Shown here in pieces: positions 1-6,958 of a DNA stretch of 24,423 nt; position 1 is the first letter of the stretch, and every line of letters starts with the position of its first letter. Made by a program: the position numbers and the translations under genes. The notes below the pieces were generated by a model. The model was given only the letters and a program-made list of their open reading frames with translations, ran no database searches and was not told where the DNA came from. This stretch comes from Sva-07 sp035529175. Its GTDB lineage: Bacteria; Actinomycetota; Acidimicrobiia; Acidimicrobiales; Ilumatobacteraceae. The DNA lies in contig DATKXG010000220.1 of assembly GCA_035529175.1 (NCBI GenBank), positions 1 through 24,423 on the forward strand. The letters run 5' to 3'.

Positions 1-2517
1 CAACCCGAGCGCCATCAGCAACGCGCCGAGGTTGGCGTAGCCGAGTCCGAGCTGGCGCAGTGCCCGAGTGTTGTCGCCGATCTTCTCGGTCGGATAGTCG
101 GCGCGCCCCACGAGGATCTCCTGCGCCGTGAACACCGTGTCGACCGTGTGGGTGAACGCCCCGACGTCGAACCCGCCGTCGTCCTGCAGGAACTTCAGCA
201 GATTGATCGAAGCCAAATTGCACGCCGAATTGTCGACGTGGAGGTATTCGCTGCAGTTGCGAACCACGACACCGTTGACGACGTAGGAGTGATTTCGAGG
301 TTCGGAGAGGTTGTAGGTGAGTTCGACCCCTTCGTCCGTGCGGTCGACGAGACGGATCGAGGTGTCGACCGCATACACCCCGTGATCGGTCACCGCCTCG
401 CGCAGCAGATCGGACTTGCGCGACAGCGAGAAGCCGATCTCGGCAGCGAACCGGTGCATGCTGCGTCCCGTGATCCGCAGGTCGAACGACGCCTTCGATT
501 CGTAGTTCGCGACGGTCCCGTCCTTGCGCTCGTACGAGAAGTGCGACGCACCGGGTCGGCGAACGCTGTACATGCGCGACGTGATCCCGAAGGTCGAGAG
601 CAGGCGCTGCACACCGCGCAGCAACTCGACCGAGATCGACCCGAGCCCGACGTAGGAGCCCTTCTCGGGGTTGTGCACGGCACAACCGTCGGCATCGAAC
701 AGGCCGCGGAGAAATGCGGCGACGATCTCCGGCGGCGCCTGCTCGATCGACCACGGAACCGTCTTGTACTCGCCCGTGACCGATGCGACGCCGAGCGCTT
801 CGAGGTACTTCTTGAGCGGACGGCGGGTGAGCCGGAGCTGAGCGGTGCCGTTCGCCTGCTCACTCAGCTTGATCGGGCGGCCGTCGTTGATGTCCTCGAG
901 GAGGTCCTGGTGCGCAGGCAGGATCTCCGAGCGGTCGTCGGCCGAACCGTAGATCGTCACCGTCGAGGTTCCCGAGGTCGAGCCGTCTCCGACGAGCCAC
1001 CCGACATAGTGGGCGAAGACGTCGCTCCACACATCGGGAAGGCGGAGCGGAAGGTCACGGTCGCCCTTGTCCCGATAGTGCTCCCAGTCGGAACGCACCG
1101 GGACCGCCACGTCGGCGTTGACCGCGGGCGCGGCCAGGTCGAGTGAGCGCACTTGGTCGTCGGGCGTGAGCGTCTCGGCCTCGACGTACCCGCGGTTGAG
1201 GGTGAAGATGCGGTGCGACGGTGTGCACCGCAGCTCCATGCCGTTGCTGAAACGCAGCCGCTGGATGGCGTTCTTCCCCGTGATCATGAACGCCTCGGGC
1301 GTCGTGAGTTGCATCTCGTCCGCGGGCGCGTCGGCGTTGGTGATGTCGTGGGTCCAGACCTTGAAGTCCTCGCCCACATTCGCCCGGGCGAACAGCTCGT
1401 CGAAGCGGATCAGGCCCTTGTCGGTGTGGACCAGCGAGTCTCCGGTGAAGCAAGGGTTGCTCGCGGTGATCCGGCCGTGGTTCGGGGCGGTGTGCCAGCG
1501 GTTGATCGTGGTGTCGAACTGCAGGCCCGGATCGGCGCACTCCCACGCCGCCTCCGCGATCTCGCGCCACAGCGTGCGGGCCTTCACGGTGCGCAGCACC
1601 TCGCCGGTCGTGACGGCAGTGAGATCCCAATCGCCGTCGCCGACGACGGCCTGCATGAACTCGTCGGTCACCCGCACGGAGTTGTTGGCGTTCTGGTACT
1701 GCACCGAGAACGAGTCGGCACCGTCGAGGCCCATGTCGAAGCCGGCGTCGGCGAGCACCCGCGCCTTACGTTCCTCGATCGCCTTCGCCCAGACGAACTG
1801 TTCGATGTCGGGGTGGTCGGCGTCGAGGATCACCATCTTCGCCGCTCGCCGGGTCTTGCCGCCTGACTTGATCGTGCCTGCGGACGCATCGGCGCCGCGC
1901 ATGAAACTCACCGGTCCAGAGGCGGTGCCGCCGCCCTCGAGCGGCTCGAACGACGACCGGATCCTCGACAGGTTCACGCCAGCACCCGAGCCGCCCTTGA
2001 AGATCAGCCCTTCCTCGCGGTACCAGTTGAGGATCGAGGGCATCTCGTCCTCGACGGCCAGGATGAAGCAGGCGCTCGCCTGCTGCGGCACCCCGCGCAC
2101 CCCGATGTTGAACCAGACCGGGCTGTTGAACGCGGCGCGCTGCGTGATCAGGATGTACTTCAGTTCGTCGCGGAATGCCGCTGCTTCGTCGCCGTCGAAG
2201 TAGCCGTCGGCGATGCCCCAGTCAGCGATCGTGTCGACGATCCGGTCGACGACCTGCTTGAGCGACCACTCCCGCTCCGGCGTGCCGAGCGTGCCTCGGA
2301 AGTACTTCTGAGTGACGATGTTGGTGGCGTTGAGCGACCAGGTGACCGGGAACTCGACGTCGAGCTGCTCGAACGCGACCGACCCGTCGATCCAGTTCGT
2401 GATCCGGGCGTCGCGTCGCTCCCAGACGATCTCGTCGTACGGATCGACGCCCGTGGAGGTGAACAGGCGCCCGAGACCGATCGTGCCGTCTGCGATTCGG
2501 TCCGGTGCGAGCGACAT
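1..2517 (-). CDS. nrdJ: Vitamin B12-dependent (class II) ribonucleotide reductase, intein-containing, 3' end cut by window edge
   Basis: It reduces ribonucleotides to deoxyribonucleotides using an adenosylcobalamin-generated thiyl radical in the cytoplasm. The frame is open from ATG 2517 to base 1 (839 codons visible). A strong ribosome site (GGAGG, minus strand, about 2524-2529) lies just ahead of the start. The N-terminal extein (residues 1-355) shows family motifs: FNSPVWFNIG (130-139), QQASACFI (145-152, redox Cys150), KGGSGAGVNLSRIRS (174-188) and GRITASNP (348-355). An intein (residues 356-754) follows, then the C-extein CSEYLHVDNSACNLASINLL. Joined exteins give the active-site series N354-P-C356-S-E358, in which Cys356 should carry the thiyl radical. 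Visible extein is 440 aa; class II enzymes are roughly twice that, so about half the enzyme lies left of base 1. No B12 riboswitch was seen upstream. nrdR is present at 5857-6318 but not adjacent, as it often is in actinobacteria. Confidence 0.96.
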   Translation of the reverse strand, partial: MSLAPDRIADGTIGLGRLFTSTGVDPYDEIVWERRDARITNWIDGSVAFEQLDVEFPVTWSLNATNIVTQKYFRGTLGTPEREWSLKQVVDRIVDTIADWGIADGYFDGDEAAAFRDELKYILITQRAAFNSPVWFNIGVRGVPQQASACFILAVEDEMPSILNWYREEGLIFKGGSGAGVNLSRIRSSFEPLEGGGTASGPVSFMRGADASAGTIKSGGKTRRAAKMVILDADHPDIEQFVWAKAIEERKARVLADAGFDMGLDGADSFSVQYQNANNSVRVTDEFMQAVVGDGDWDLTAVTTGEVLRTVKARTLWREIAEAAWECADPGLQFDTTINRWHTAPNHGRITASNPCFTGDSLVHTDKGLIRFDELFARANVGEDFKVWTHDITNADAPADEMQLTTPEAFMITGKNAIQRLRFSNGMELRCTPSHRIFTLNRGYVEAETLTPDDQVRSLDLAAPAVNADVAVPVRSDWEHYRDKGDRDLPLRLPDVWSDVFAHYVGWLVGDGSTSGTSTVTIYGSADDRSEILPAHQDLLEDINDGRPIKLSEQANGTAQLRLTRRPLKKYLEALGVASVTGEYKTVPWSIEQAPPEIVAAFLRGLFDADGCAVHNPEKGSYVGLGSISVELLRGVQRLLSTFGITSRMYSVRRPGASHFSYERKDGTVANYESKASFDLRITGRSMHRFAAEIGFSLSRKSDLLREAVTDHGVYAVDTSIRLVDRTDEGVELTYNLSEPRNHSYVVNGVVVRNCSEYLHVDNSACNLASINLLKFLQDDGGFDVGAFTHTVDTVFTAQEILVGRADYPTEKIGDNTRALRQLGLGYANLGALLMALGL
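256..1452 (-). mobile_element. NrdJ intein with LAGLIDADG homing endonuclease domain (399 aa)
   Basis: This in-frame protein intron interrupts NrdJ between Pro355 and the radical Cys356. The splice junctions are SNP|CFTGDSLV at the N side and VVNGVVVRN|CSEY at the C side. Intein residue 1 is Cys (codon 1450-1452), the last is Asn399 (codon 256-258), and the +1 residue is the NrdJ catalytic Cys (codon 253-255). Block B has C76-T-P-S-H80, giving the usual TxxH pair. The central part holds two dodecapeptide endonuclease motifs, HYVGWLVGDG (148-157) and FLRGLFDADG (247-256). The candidate metal-binding acids are Asp156 and Asp255, so the nuclease appears intact. Blocks F/G are VELTYNLSEP (377-386) and NHSYVVNGVVVRN (387-399). 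The penultimate residue is Arg398 instead of the common His, which is known in a minority of inteins. The element is probably splicing-competent, since its frame is intact and the host gene is essential; this is inferred. Confidence 0.95.
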
Positions 2518-2640
2518 GGCGATCCTCCGAGGGTCGAGAGCATTCAAACTACAGCCGTGTCGCCGGACCGGCACCCGACGCGAATCGCCGACTGGGTGCG
2601 ACACACAGGTCGAGGGAGCTCCCCAAGCAGACACCGTCCA

Positions 2641-2659
2641 CGACCTCGAGTAGAGGTCG
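2641..2659. repeat. Small perfect inverted repeat in the nrdJ leader
   Basis: CGACCTC and GAGGTCG arms (7 bp) flank a 5-nt GAGTA spacer, about 125-140 nt upstream of the nrdJ start. In nrdJ mRNA it would form a short stem-loop. There is no T-tract, so an intrinsic terminator is not supported. It may be chance in GC-rich DNA. Confidence 0.35.
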
Positions 2660-2770
2660 GCACCCACCTTCTTTTCCGTGCATCACACCGCAGTCGGCAT
2701 TGGGGGTGCACTCTAGGAACAACGCCCTGTGGGGAGAAAGAGGGACAACCATGTGAATTTCGGGAAACTG

Positions 2771-2810
2771 GGTGTGGACACGAGGTGAACAACACGAAGT
2801 TGTCCACACC
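2771..2810. promoter_or_regulatory. Inverted pair of DnaA-box-like 9-mers upstream of nrdJ
   Basis: A perfect 10-bp inverted repeat, GGTGTGGACA at 2771-2780 and TGTCCACACC at 2801-2810, is separated by 20 nt. The right half contains TTGTCCACA (2800-2808), identical to the preferred DnaA box of high-GC actinobacteria. The left half on the opposite strand is GTGTCCACA (2773-2781), one mismatch. The pair lies 256-291 nt upstream of the nrdJ start. DnaA is known to control nrdAB in E. coli; a similar role here is inferred. An operator for another dimeric regulator would look the same. Confidence 0.5.
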
Positions 2811-2836
2811 GTCACATGTGGCCGCCGCTGGTCAAA

Positions 2837-5125
2837 TCAGCCGGCCGGCCCCACGGTCACAGGGATTCCATTGAGCACCGACGTCCCCGACAGCGGATCG
2901 AACGCCTCATCGTCCGACAACGTGTTGGAGTTGACCCCGGCGTGTTCGGCCGCCACCCGCAGCTGCGCACCGGGTAGATCGTGGCCCCAGCCGTGGGGCA
3001 GGCTGACGACGCCCGGTCGGATCGCGTCGGTCACCTCGACCGGCGCCTGCACCGAGCCGACCCGTGAGGTCACCGTGGCCGGCGCACCGTCGACCAGCCC
3101 GAGCGTCGCCGCATCGTCGGGATGCACCTGCAGCGTGCAGCGCGGCTTGCCCTTCACGAGCACCGAGACGTTGTGCATCCACGAGTTGTTGCTCCGCAGA
3201 TGCCGACGCCCGACGAGCACGAGCCCGCGCGTGGCCAACTCGTCAGCGGCGCCACGCAGGCGTTCGAGGTCGGCAACCAACGGCTCGGGCGCCAACTCGA
3301 TGCGGCCGCTCGGGGTACGCAGCACCTCGGGCAACCTGGGCACGAGCGCGCCGAAGTCCCGGCCGTGCGGGTGCGCGAGCAGGTCGTCGAGCGACGTACC
3401 GTCGGGGTCCGCGTCGAAGCCGTCGCCGAACGGGCCGGTGCGCAACATGAAGTCGAGCATCCGTTCAGGCCCACGTCGCCCTGCCGCGTTCAGCTCGGCA
3501 AGGAGTTCGTCAGCGTCCCGACCGGCCACCGGCGAGTACTCGTCCTTCACCGCGCTTCGCACCAACCCAGCGATCGCCAGGTCGTCGGCGACCGCCGGGT
3601 CCACGTCGACGCCGAGACCCTGCGCGATGGCGGTCAACTTCGAGATGATCTCCCATTCATCGGGTTGGCCCTCGTCGAGCGGCAGCACGGGCGGCGAGTA
3701 GTTCGCCACGTTCCGCACGGCGAACTGCAGCAGCAGGAGGTCGTAGTGACCTCGCTGCAGCTGCGACGGCGGCGGCAGGATCACGTCGGCGTGCCGCGTC
3801 GTCTCGTTCAGGTACAGGTCGATGCTGACCATGAAGTCGAGTTGGTCGAGCGCTCCCGCGAGTCGCTCGCTGTTCGGTGTCGACAGCACCGGATTGCCGG
3901 CGAGCGTCACCAGCCCACGGATCTGACCGTCACCCGGTGTCTCGATCTCTTCGGAGAGCACGCCGACCGGGTACTCCCCCATCACCTCGGGGTGACCACT
4001 CACCCGCGAGTGGCCGCGCCCGACACTGAACCCGCGTCCCGACCCCGGCTTGCCCCGCGTGGTGGCGCCGCCGGCGACCGGGGTCGGGAACATCGAGCCT
4101 CCAGGGCGATCGAGATTGCCGCTCAGGATGTTGACCACGTCGATCAGCCACGACGCCGTCGAGCCGAACTCGGTGGTCGTCGTGCCGATGCGCCCGTACA
4201 CGGCCGCGGACGGCGCTGCCGCCAACTCTCGCGCCATCGAGCGGATCGTCGCTGCGTCGACTCCGGTGACGGAGGCGGCGAACGCGGCCGTGAACGGTTC
4301 GAGCGCGGCCCTGACCTCCTCGAGACCCGAGAGGTGAGCTGCCACGTGGTCGCCGGGGTCGGCCACTCCCTCTGCGAGCATCGTGTTCGCGATCGCCGCG
4401 AGCAAGAGTGCGTCGGTGCCCGGTCGGATCGACACCCACTGGTCGGCCTGTTCGGCGGTGCGCGACAGCCGAGGATCGACGACGACGACCTTGCCACCAC
4501 GCTCCTGGATGGCCTCGATGCGACCCGGGAAGTCCGGAGCGGTGCAGACGCTGCCATTCGAGGCATACGGGTTGGCGCCGAGGATCACGAGGTGATCGGT
4601 TCGGTCGAGGTCCGGCACGGCGATCGCCACTGGCGAGCCGTACACGTAGCCGGACGCGACGTGGCGAGGCATCTGATCGACCGTCGAGGCGCTGAACCTG
4701 TGCCGGGTCCCGAGCCCGGTGAGCAGCACCCGCGAGAACATCATCGCCGAGAGGCTGTGGGCGGTCGGATTGCCGACGTACGCAGCCAGCGACTCGCGCC
4801 CGGTGCGTTCGATCACCCTGCCGAGTCCGGCAGCGACCACCTCCCACGCCTCGTCCCACGTGACCGGAACATGTTCGCCGTCGCGCTTCACCATCGGCAT
4901 GCGCAGCCGATCCGGGTCCTCGTGGAGATGCTTGAGCGTCGAGCCCTTCGGACAGATGTAGCCCTTGGAGAACACGTCGAGCTTGTCCCCGCGGATTCGT
5001 TGCACCACCTCACCACCCGCCTCGCCGCCGCTGCCATCGGATCGCAGGGTGATCTCCAGCCCGCAGCTCGCCTCGCAGAGCGGGCAGGTACGGAATGCGG
5101 TTCGGGTCGACGCCGACGAAGTCAT
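2837..5125 (-). CDS. Molybdopterin (bis-MGD) oxidoreductase, BisC/formate dehydrogenase-like
   Basis: This is a 762-aa catalytic subunit of the DMSO-reductase superfamily. The N-terminus has a [4Fe-4S] cluster motif, C14-x2-C17-x3-C21 with C58 in YICPKG. The W90-DEAW segment and the usual molybdopterin-binding core follow, including the VIL GANPYASNGS region and ILSGNLDRPGG. The C-terminal molydopterin dinucleotide-binding domain includes NNSWMHN, LQVHPDDAATLGL and GVVSLPHGWGHD. At the position where many relatives carry a Mo-ligating Cys, Ser or Sec, the sequence is GNPTAHS (118-124), so the ligand is unclear. No Tat signal is evident, so it is probably cytoplasmic. No electron-transfer partner subunit adjoins it, and the substrate cannot be told from sequence. 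ATG 5125 is the first start ahead of the cysteine motif. The gene stands divergent from the RibD-type gene with a 59-nt gap. Confidence 0.88.
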   Translation of the reverse strand: MTSSASTRTAFRTCPLCEASCGLEITLRSDGSGGEAGGEVVQRIRGDKLDVFSKGYICPKGSTLKHLHEDPDRLRMPMVKRDGEHVPVTWDEAWEVVAAGLGRVIERTGRESLAAYVGNPTAHSLSAMMFSRVLLTGLGTRHRFSASTVDQMPRHVASGYVYGSPVAIAVPDLDRTDHLVILGANPYASNGSVCTAPDFPGRIEAIQERGGKVVVVDPRLSRTAEQADQWVSIRPGTDALLLAAIANTMLAEGVADPGDHVAAHLSGLEEVRAALEPFTAAFAASVTGVDAATIRSMARELAAAPSAAVYGRIGTTTTEFGSTASWLIDVVNILSGNLDRPGGSMFPTPVAGGATTRGKPGSGRGFSVGRGHSRVSGHPEVMGEYPVGVLSEEIETPGDGQIRGLVTLAGNPVLSTPNSERLAGALDQLDFMVSIDLYLNETTRHADVILPPPSQLQRGHYDLLLLQFAVRNVANYSPPVLPLDEGQPDEWEIISKLTAIAQGLGVDVDPAVADDLAIAGLVRSAVKDEYSPVAGRDADELLAELNAAGRRGPERMLDFMLRTGPFGDGFDADPDGTSLDDLLAHPHGRDFGALVPRLPEVLRTPSGRIELAPEPLVADLERLRGAADELATRGLVLVGRRHLRSNNSWMHNVSVLVKGKPRCTLQVHPDDAATLGLVDGAPATVTSRVGSVQAPVEVTDAIRPGVVSLPHGWGHDLPGAQLRVAAEHAGVNSNTLSDDEAFDPLSGTSVLNGIPVTVGPAG

Positions 5126-5184
5126 GGCTGCATCGTCACATATCCCGACCGTGCAGTCATGGGCCGAGCAGGCATGATGGGCCG

Positions 5185-5874
5185 ATGCGCCGACTGCTCC
5201 CCGAGCCCGCCGACGACGTCACCGTGGACGAGGCCTACGGCGCACCGCTGCGCAACCGGCCCGATGGTCCCTGGGTCGGGCTGTGCATGGTCGCGTCGAT
5301 CGACGGCTCCACCGCGGTCGACGGAACGTCAGCCAAGCTGTCGAGCCCGACGGATTCCGCCGTACTCAACAGGCTCCGGCATCTCGCTGACGTGATCATC
5401 GTCGGTGCGGGAACGGTCCGTGACGAAGGGTACGGCGCGCCGCGCAAGGCGGGCCAACGGATCGGCGTCGTCAGCCGGAGCGGACGACTCGACTACGACA
5501 GCGCACTGTTCACCTCCGGCGCCGGGTTCGTGATCAGCAGCGAAACCGGGGCGGCCGACGTGCCGGACGGGATCGATGTGCTCCGCGTGGGGACCGCCGG
5601 AATCGACCTGGCCGGCGCCGTCGGTGCGCTCGCTGGGTTCGTCGGCGCCGCCGGCTATGTCCAGGTCGAAGGCGGCGCAGCACTCAACGGGGCATTCTTC
5701 GAGGAGGACCTGATCGACGAAATCAACCTCACCACGTCGCCGGCCGCATTCGGTGGCCCCGGTCCCCGGCTGACATCCGGATCACCGGCTCACGCCCACC
5801 GCTACGACGTCGCGCAGCTCCTCATCGACGACGAGTCGTTCGTGTACACCCGCTGGCTACGGCGTCGAGACTGA
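5185..5874 (+). CDS. RibD C-terminal domain (pyrimidine/dihydrofolate reductase-like) protein
   Basis: This 229-aa protein is a single RibD_C/DHFR-like reductase domain. Family features are WVGLCMVASIDGSTAVDG (30-47), the nucleotide-binding IIVGAGTVRDEGYG (71-84) and QVEGGAALNGAF near the C-terminus. Similar stand-alone proteins occur in mycobacteria (Rv2671 type). In riboflavin synthesis such domains reduce the ribosyl-pyrimidine intermediate with NADPH. No other rib genes are here, so a reductase of different specificity is possible. The frame is open upstream to 5095, but that would overlap the divergent oxidoreductase start. ATG 5185 begins just before the recognisable fold and was chosen. 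Its 3' end overlaps the convergent nrdR by 18 nt. Confidence 0.85.
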   Translation: MRRLLPEPADDVTVDEAYGAPLRNRPDGPWVGLCMVASIDGSTAVDGTSAKLSSPTDSAVLNRLRHLADVIIVGAGTVRDEGYGAPRKAGQRIGVVSRSGRLDYDSALFTSGAGFVISSETGAADVPDGIDVLRVGTAGIDLAGAVGALAGFVGAAGYVQVEGGAALNGAFFEEDLIDEINLTTSPAAFGGPGPRLTSGSPAHAHRYDVAQLLIDDESFVYTRWLRRRD

Positions 5875-6318
5875 CTTCTCGAGCAGCGCCAGTTCGCGAT
5901 GGAAGTCGGCGGCTGCGTCGAAGTCCTTGTACACGCTCGCAAAGCGCAGGTAGGCGACCTCGTCGACGGTCCTCAGCTGATCGAGCACCGCCAGGCCCAC
6001 GTTGGCGCTCGTGACGGTCGAGCCGAGCAGCCGCATCGAATCCTCGACCAAGGTGGCGATGGCCTCGAGTCGCTCGTCCGAGACGTTGCGGCCCTTGGTC
6101 GCTGCGCTCAGCCCACCGATCAGCTTCTTGCGGTCGAACGGCTCGCGCCCCCCGTGCGACTTGGTCACCGAGAGCGGGGCGTGATCGACCCGCTCGAACG
6201 TGGTGAAGCGCTGCGCACAGGCGAGACATTCACGGCGTCGCCGGATCGCGGTGCCCTCCTCGGCGACTCGGGAGTCGACGACCTTGGTGTCATCGGCACG
6301 ACAGGCGGGGCAGAACAC
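5857..6318 (-). CDS. nrdR: Transcriptional repressor NrdR
   Basis: This is a 153-aa ATP/dATP-sensing repressor of ribonucleotide reductase genes. The N-terminal zinc ribbon has C3-x2-C6 and C31-x2-C34, with the typical SRVAEEGTAIRRRREC stretch between. The ATP-cone follows (about 46-136), including the VTKSHGGREPFDRKKL signature. Length matches the family (about 150 aa). The start is GTG at 6318, giving MFCPAC; no ATG lies at a suitable place, and further upstream extension runs into the hairpin at 6339-6376. It is convergent with and overlaps the RibD-type gene, and lies downstream of the LysM gene. Its expected target, nrdJ, is on the same strand 3.3 kb downstream, with two genes between. 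Confidence 0.96.
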   Translation of the reverse strand: MFCPACRADDTKVVDSRVAEEGTAIRRRRECLACAQRFTTFERVDHAPLSVTKSHGGREPFDRKKLIGGLSAATKGRNVSDERLEAIATLVEDSMRLLGSTVTSANVGLAVLDQLRTVDEVAYLRFASVYKDFDAAADFHRELALLEKSVSTP

Positions 6319-6338
6319 GTCCCGAAGGATACTGCGCG

Positions 6339-6376
6339 GTCGTCGCCGGGCCCCGGCAGGACGGCCCGACGACGAC
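6339..6376 (-). terminator. Hairpin between the LysM gene and nrdR
   Basis: Two 14-nt arms (6339-6352 and 6363-6376) pair with a single mismatch around a 10-nt loop. The structure begins 21 nt after the LysM stop and ends 20 nt before the nrdR start. There is no U-tract, as is common for actinobacterial terminators. It may end or attenuate the SOS-controlled LysM transcript before nrdR. Confidence 0.5.
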
Positions 6377-6397
6377 ACGCGATCTGGGGCAGGCCGA

Positions 6398-6748
6398 TTA
6401 CGGCAGGCGGATTGCCTGCCCGGCCTGGATGGCGATGCCGCCGTTGACCGAGATGAGCGCATCGACGAATCGGCCCTGGCCGACATCGCCGCGATACTGC
6501 TCGGCGATCGACCACAGCGTGTCACCAGGCTGTGCGACATGGATGCGCACGATCGGCGCAGCGGCGACGTCAGCGGCCACGGCAGGCCGCCCGTCGACAT
6601 CGAGCAGCGCACCGATGGACGAGGACGCCGCGATCGCCACCAGGGCGAGCACGATCACCACGAGCGCAGCCGCCACGGCGCGACGGAGCGCGTAGTTGGC
6701 GTGGGTCTCCGAGGGGTACAGGTCCGAGGGATACAGGGTGGCGGTCAT
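6398..6748 (-). CDS. Membrane-anchored LysM protein, probable SOS cell-division inhibitor (YneA/ChiZ-like)
   Basis: This 116-aa protein has one N-terminal transmembrane segment (about 22-44) and a C-terminal extracytoplasmic LysM domain (about 67-115: VAQPGDTLWSIAEQYRGD ... VNGGIAIQAGQAIRLP). The LysM fold binds peptidoglycan. Size, topology and position, divergent from lexA and next to nrdR, match mycobacterial Rv2719c (ChiZ) and functionally resemble Bacillus YneA, which halts division during the SOS response. That function is inferred from synteny. ATG 6748 was chosen over the upstream ATG at 6823, because the longer start would place the LexA operator at its very edge and adds no conserved sequence. 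A short internal repeat, YPSDLYPSE, sits near the N-terminus. Confidence 0.88.
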   Translation of the reverse strand: MTATLYPSDLYPSETHANYALRRAVAAALVVIVLALVAIAASSSIGALLDVDGRPAVAADVAAAPIVRIHVAQPGDTLWSIAEQYRGDVGQGRFVDALISVNGGIAIQAGQAIRLP

Positions 6749-6832
6749 CGGATGCTCCGTGTAGATCGTGCGGATGTTCGTCGTGTTCTCTGTTCGTTCG
6801 ATCGAGAGGGTGAAGAGAAACACCTGTTCGTT

Positions 6833-6846
6833 CGAACGACTGTTCG
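6833..6846. promoter_or_regulatory. LexA operator (SOS box), perfect match
   Basis: CGAAC-GACT-GTTCG fits the Gram-positive/actinobacterial consensus CGAAC-N4-GTTYG exactly. It lies 85 nt upstream of the LysM gene start and 112 nt upstream of lexA, in their shared divergent promoter region. It most likely controls the LysM gene. Confidence 0.92.
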
Positions 6847-6897
6847 CCAGTGAAGCAGCCCCCGCAGGCCGCTGTCAACCCCGGACGGCAGATTTCT

Positions 6898-6911
6898 CGA
6901 ACGTTCGTTCC
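6898..6911. promoter_or_regulatory. Second LexA operator, one mismatch, nearer to lexA
   Basis: CGAAC-GTTC-GTTCC differs from the consensus only at the last base. It lies 47 nt upstream of the lexA ATG, a position suited to autoregulation. An overlapping core, CGAACGTTCG, is itself a perfect 10-bp palindrome. Confidence 0.72.
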
Positions 6912-6958
6912 GGGTACAGATGTTTGACCCGGGAGCATCCGATCAGTACGCTGTTCGC

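Larger units (their letters stand above)
2518..2836. other. 319-nt non-coding region upstream of nrdJ
   Basis: This lies between the nrdJ start and the stop of the molybdopterin oxidoreductase, both on the minus strand. No convincing coding frame is visible. It should hold the nrdJ promoter and leader. It contains the DnaA-box-like inverted pair (2771-2810), a small hairpin (2641-2659) and the nrdJ ribosome site. I saw no NrdR-box pair of the usual AT-rich 16-bp palindrome type and no cobalamin riboswitch core. Confidence 0.6.

Noticed and set aside
2518..2836. Cobalamin riboswitch upstream of B12-dependent nrdJ
   Set aside because: No B12-box core (GCCACTG type) was found on the minus strand of this region, and one would not be expected to control the B12-dependent enzyme itself.
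2518..2836. NrdR box pair upstream of nrdJ
   Set aside because: No pair of ACA...TGT type 16-bp AT-rich palindromes with turn-of-helix spacing could be found by eye.
5157..5187. Direct repeat ATGGGCCGA between the divergent oxidoreductase and RibD-type genes
   Set aside because: Only 9 nt in a GC-rich region, partly overlapping the RibD-type start; too short to treat as an operator.
3122..5395. 757-codon open frame on the plus strand
   Set aside because: It lies antisense to the molybdopterin oxidoreductase and has the Arg/His/Val-rich composition of a GC-driven shadow frame; no domain is recognisable.
6920..6958. Earlier ATG for lexA
   Set aside because: It adds 13 residues unlike LexA N-termini; the family usually starts just before the first helix, as from 6959.
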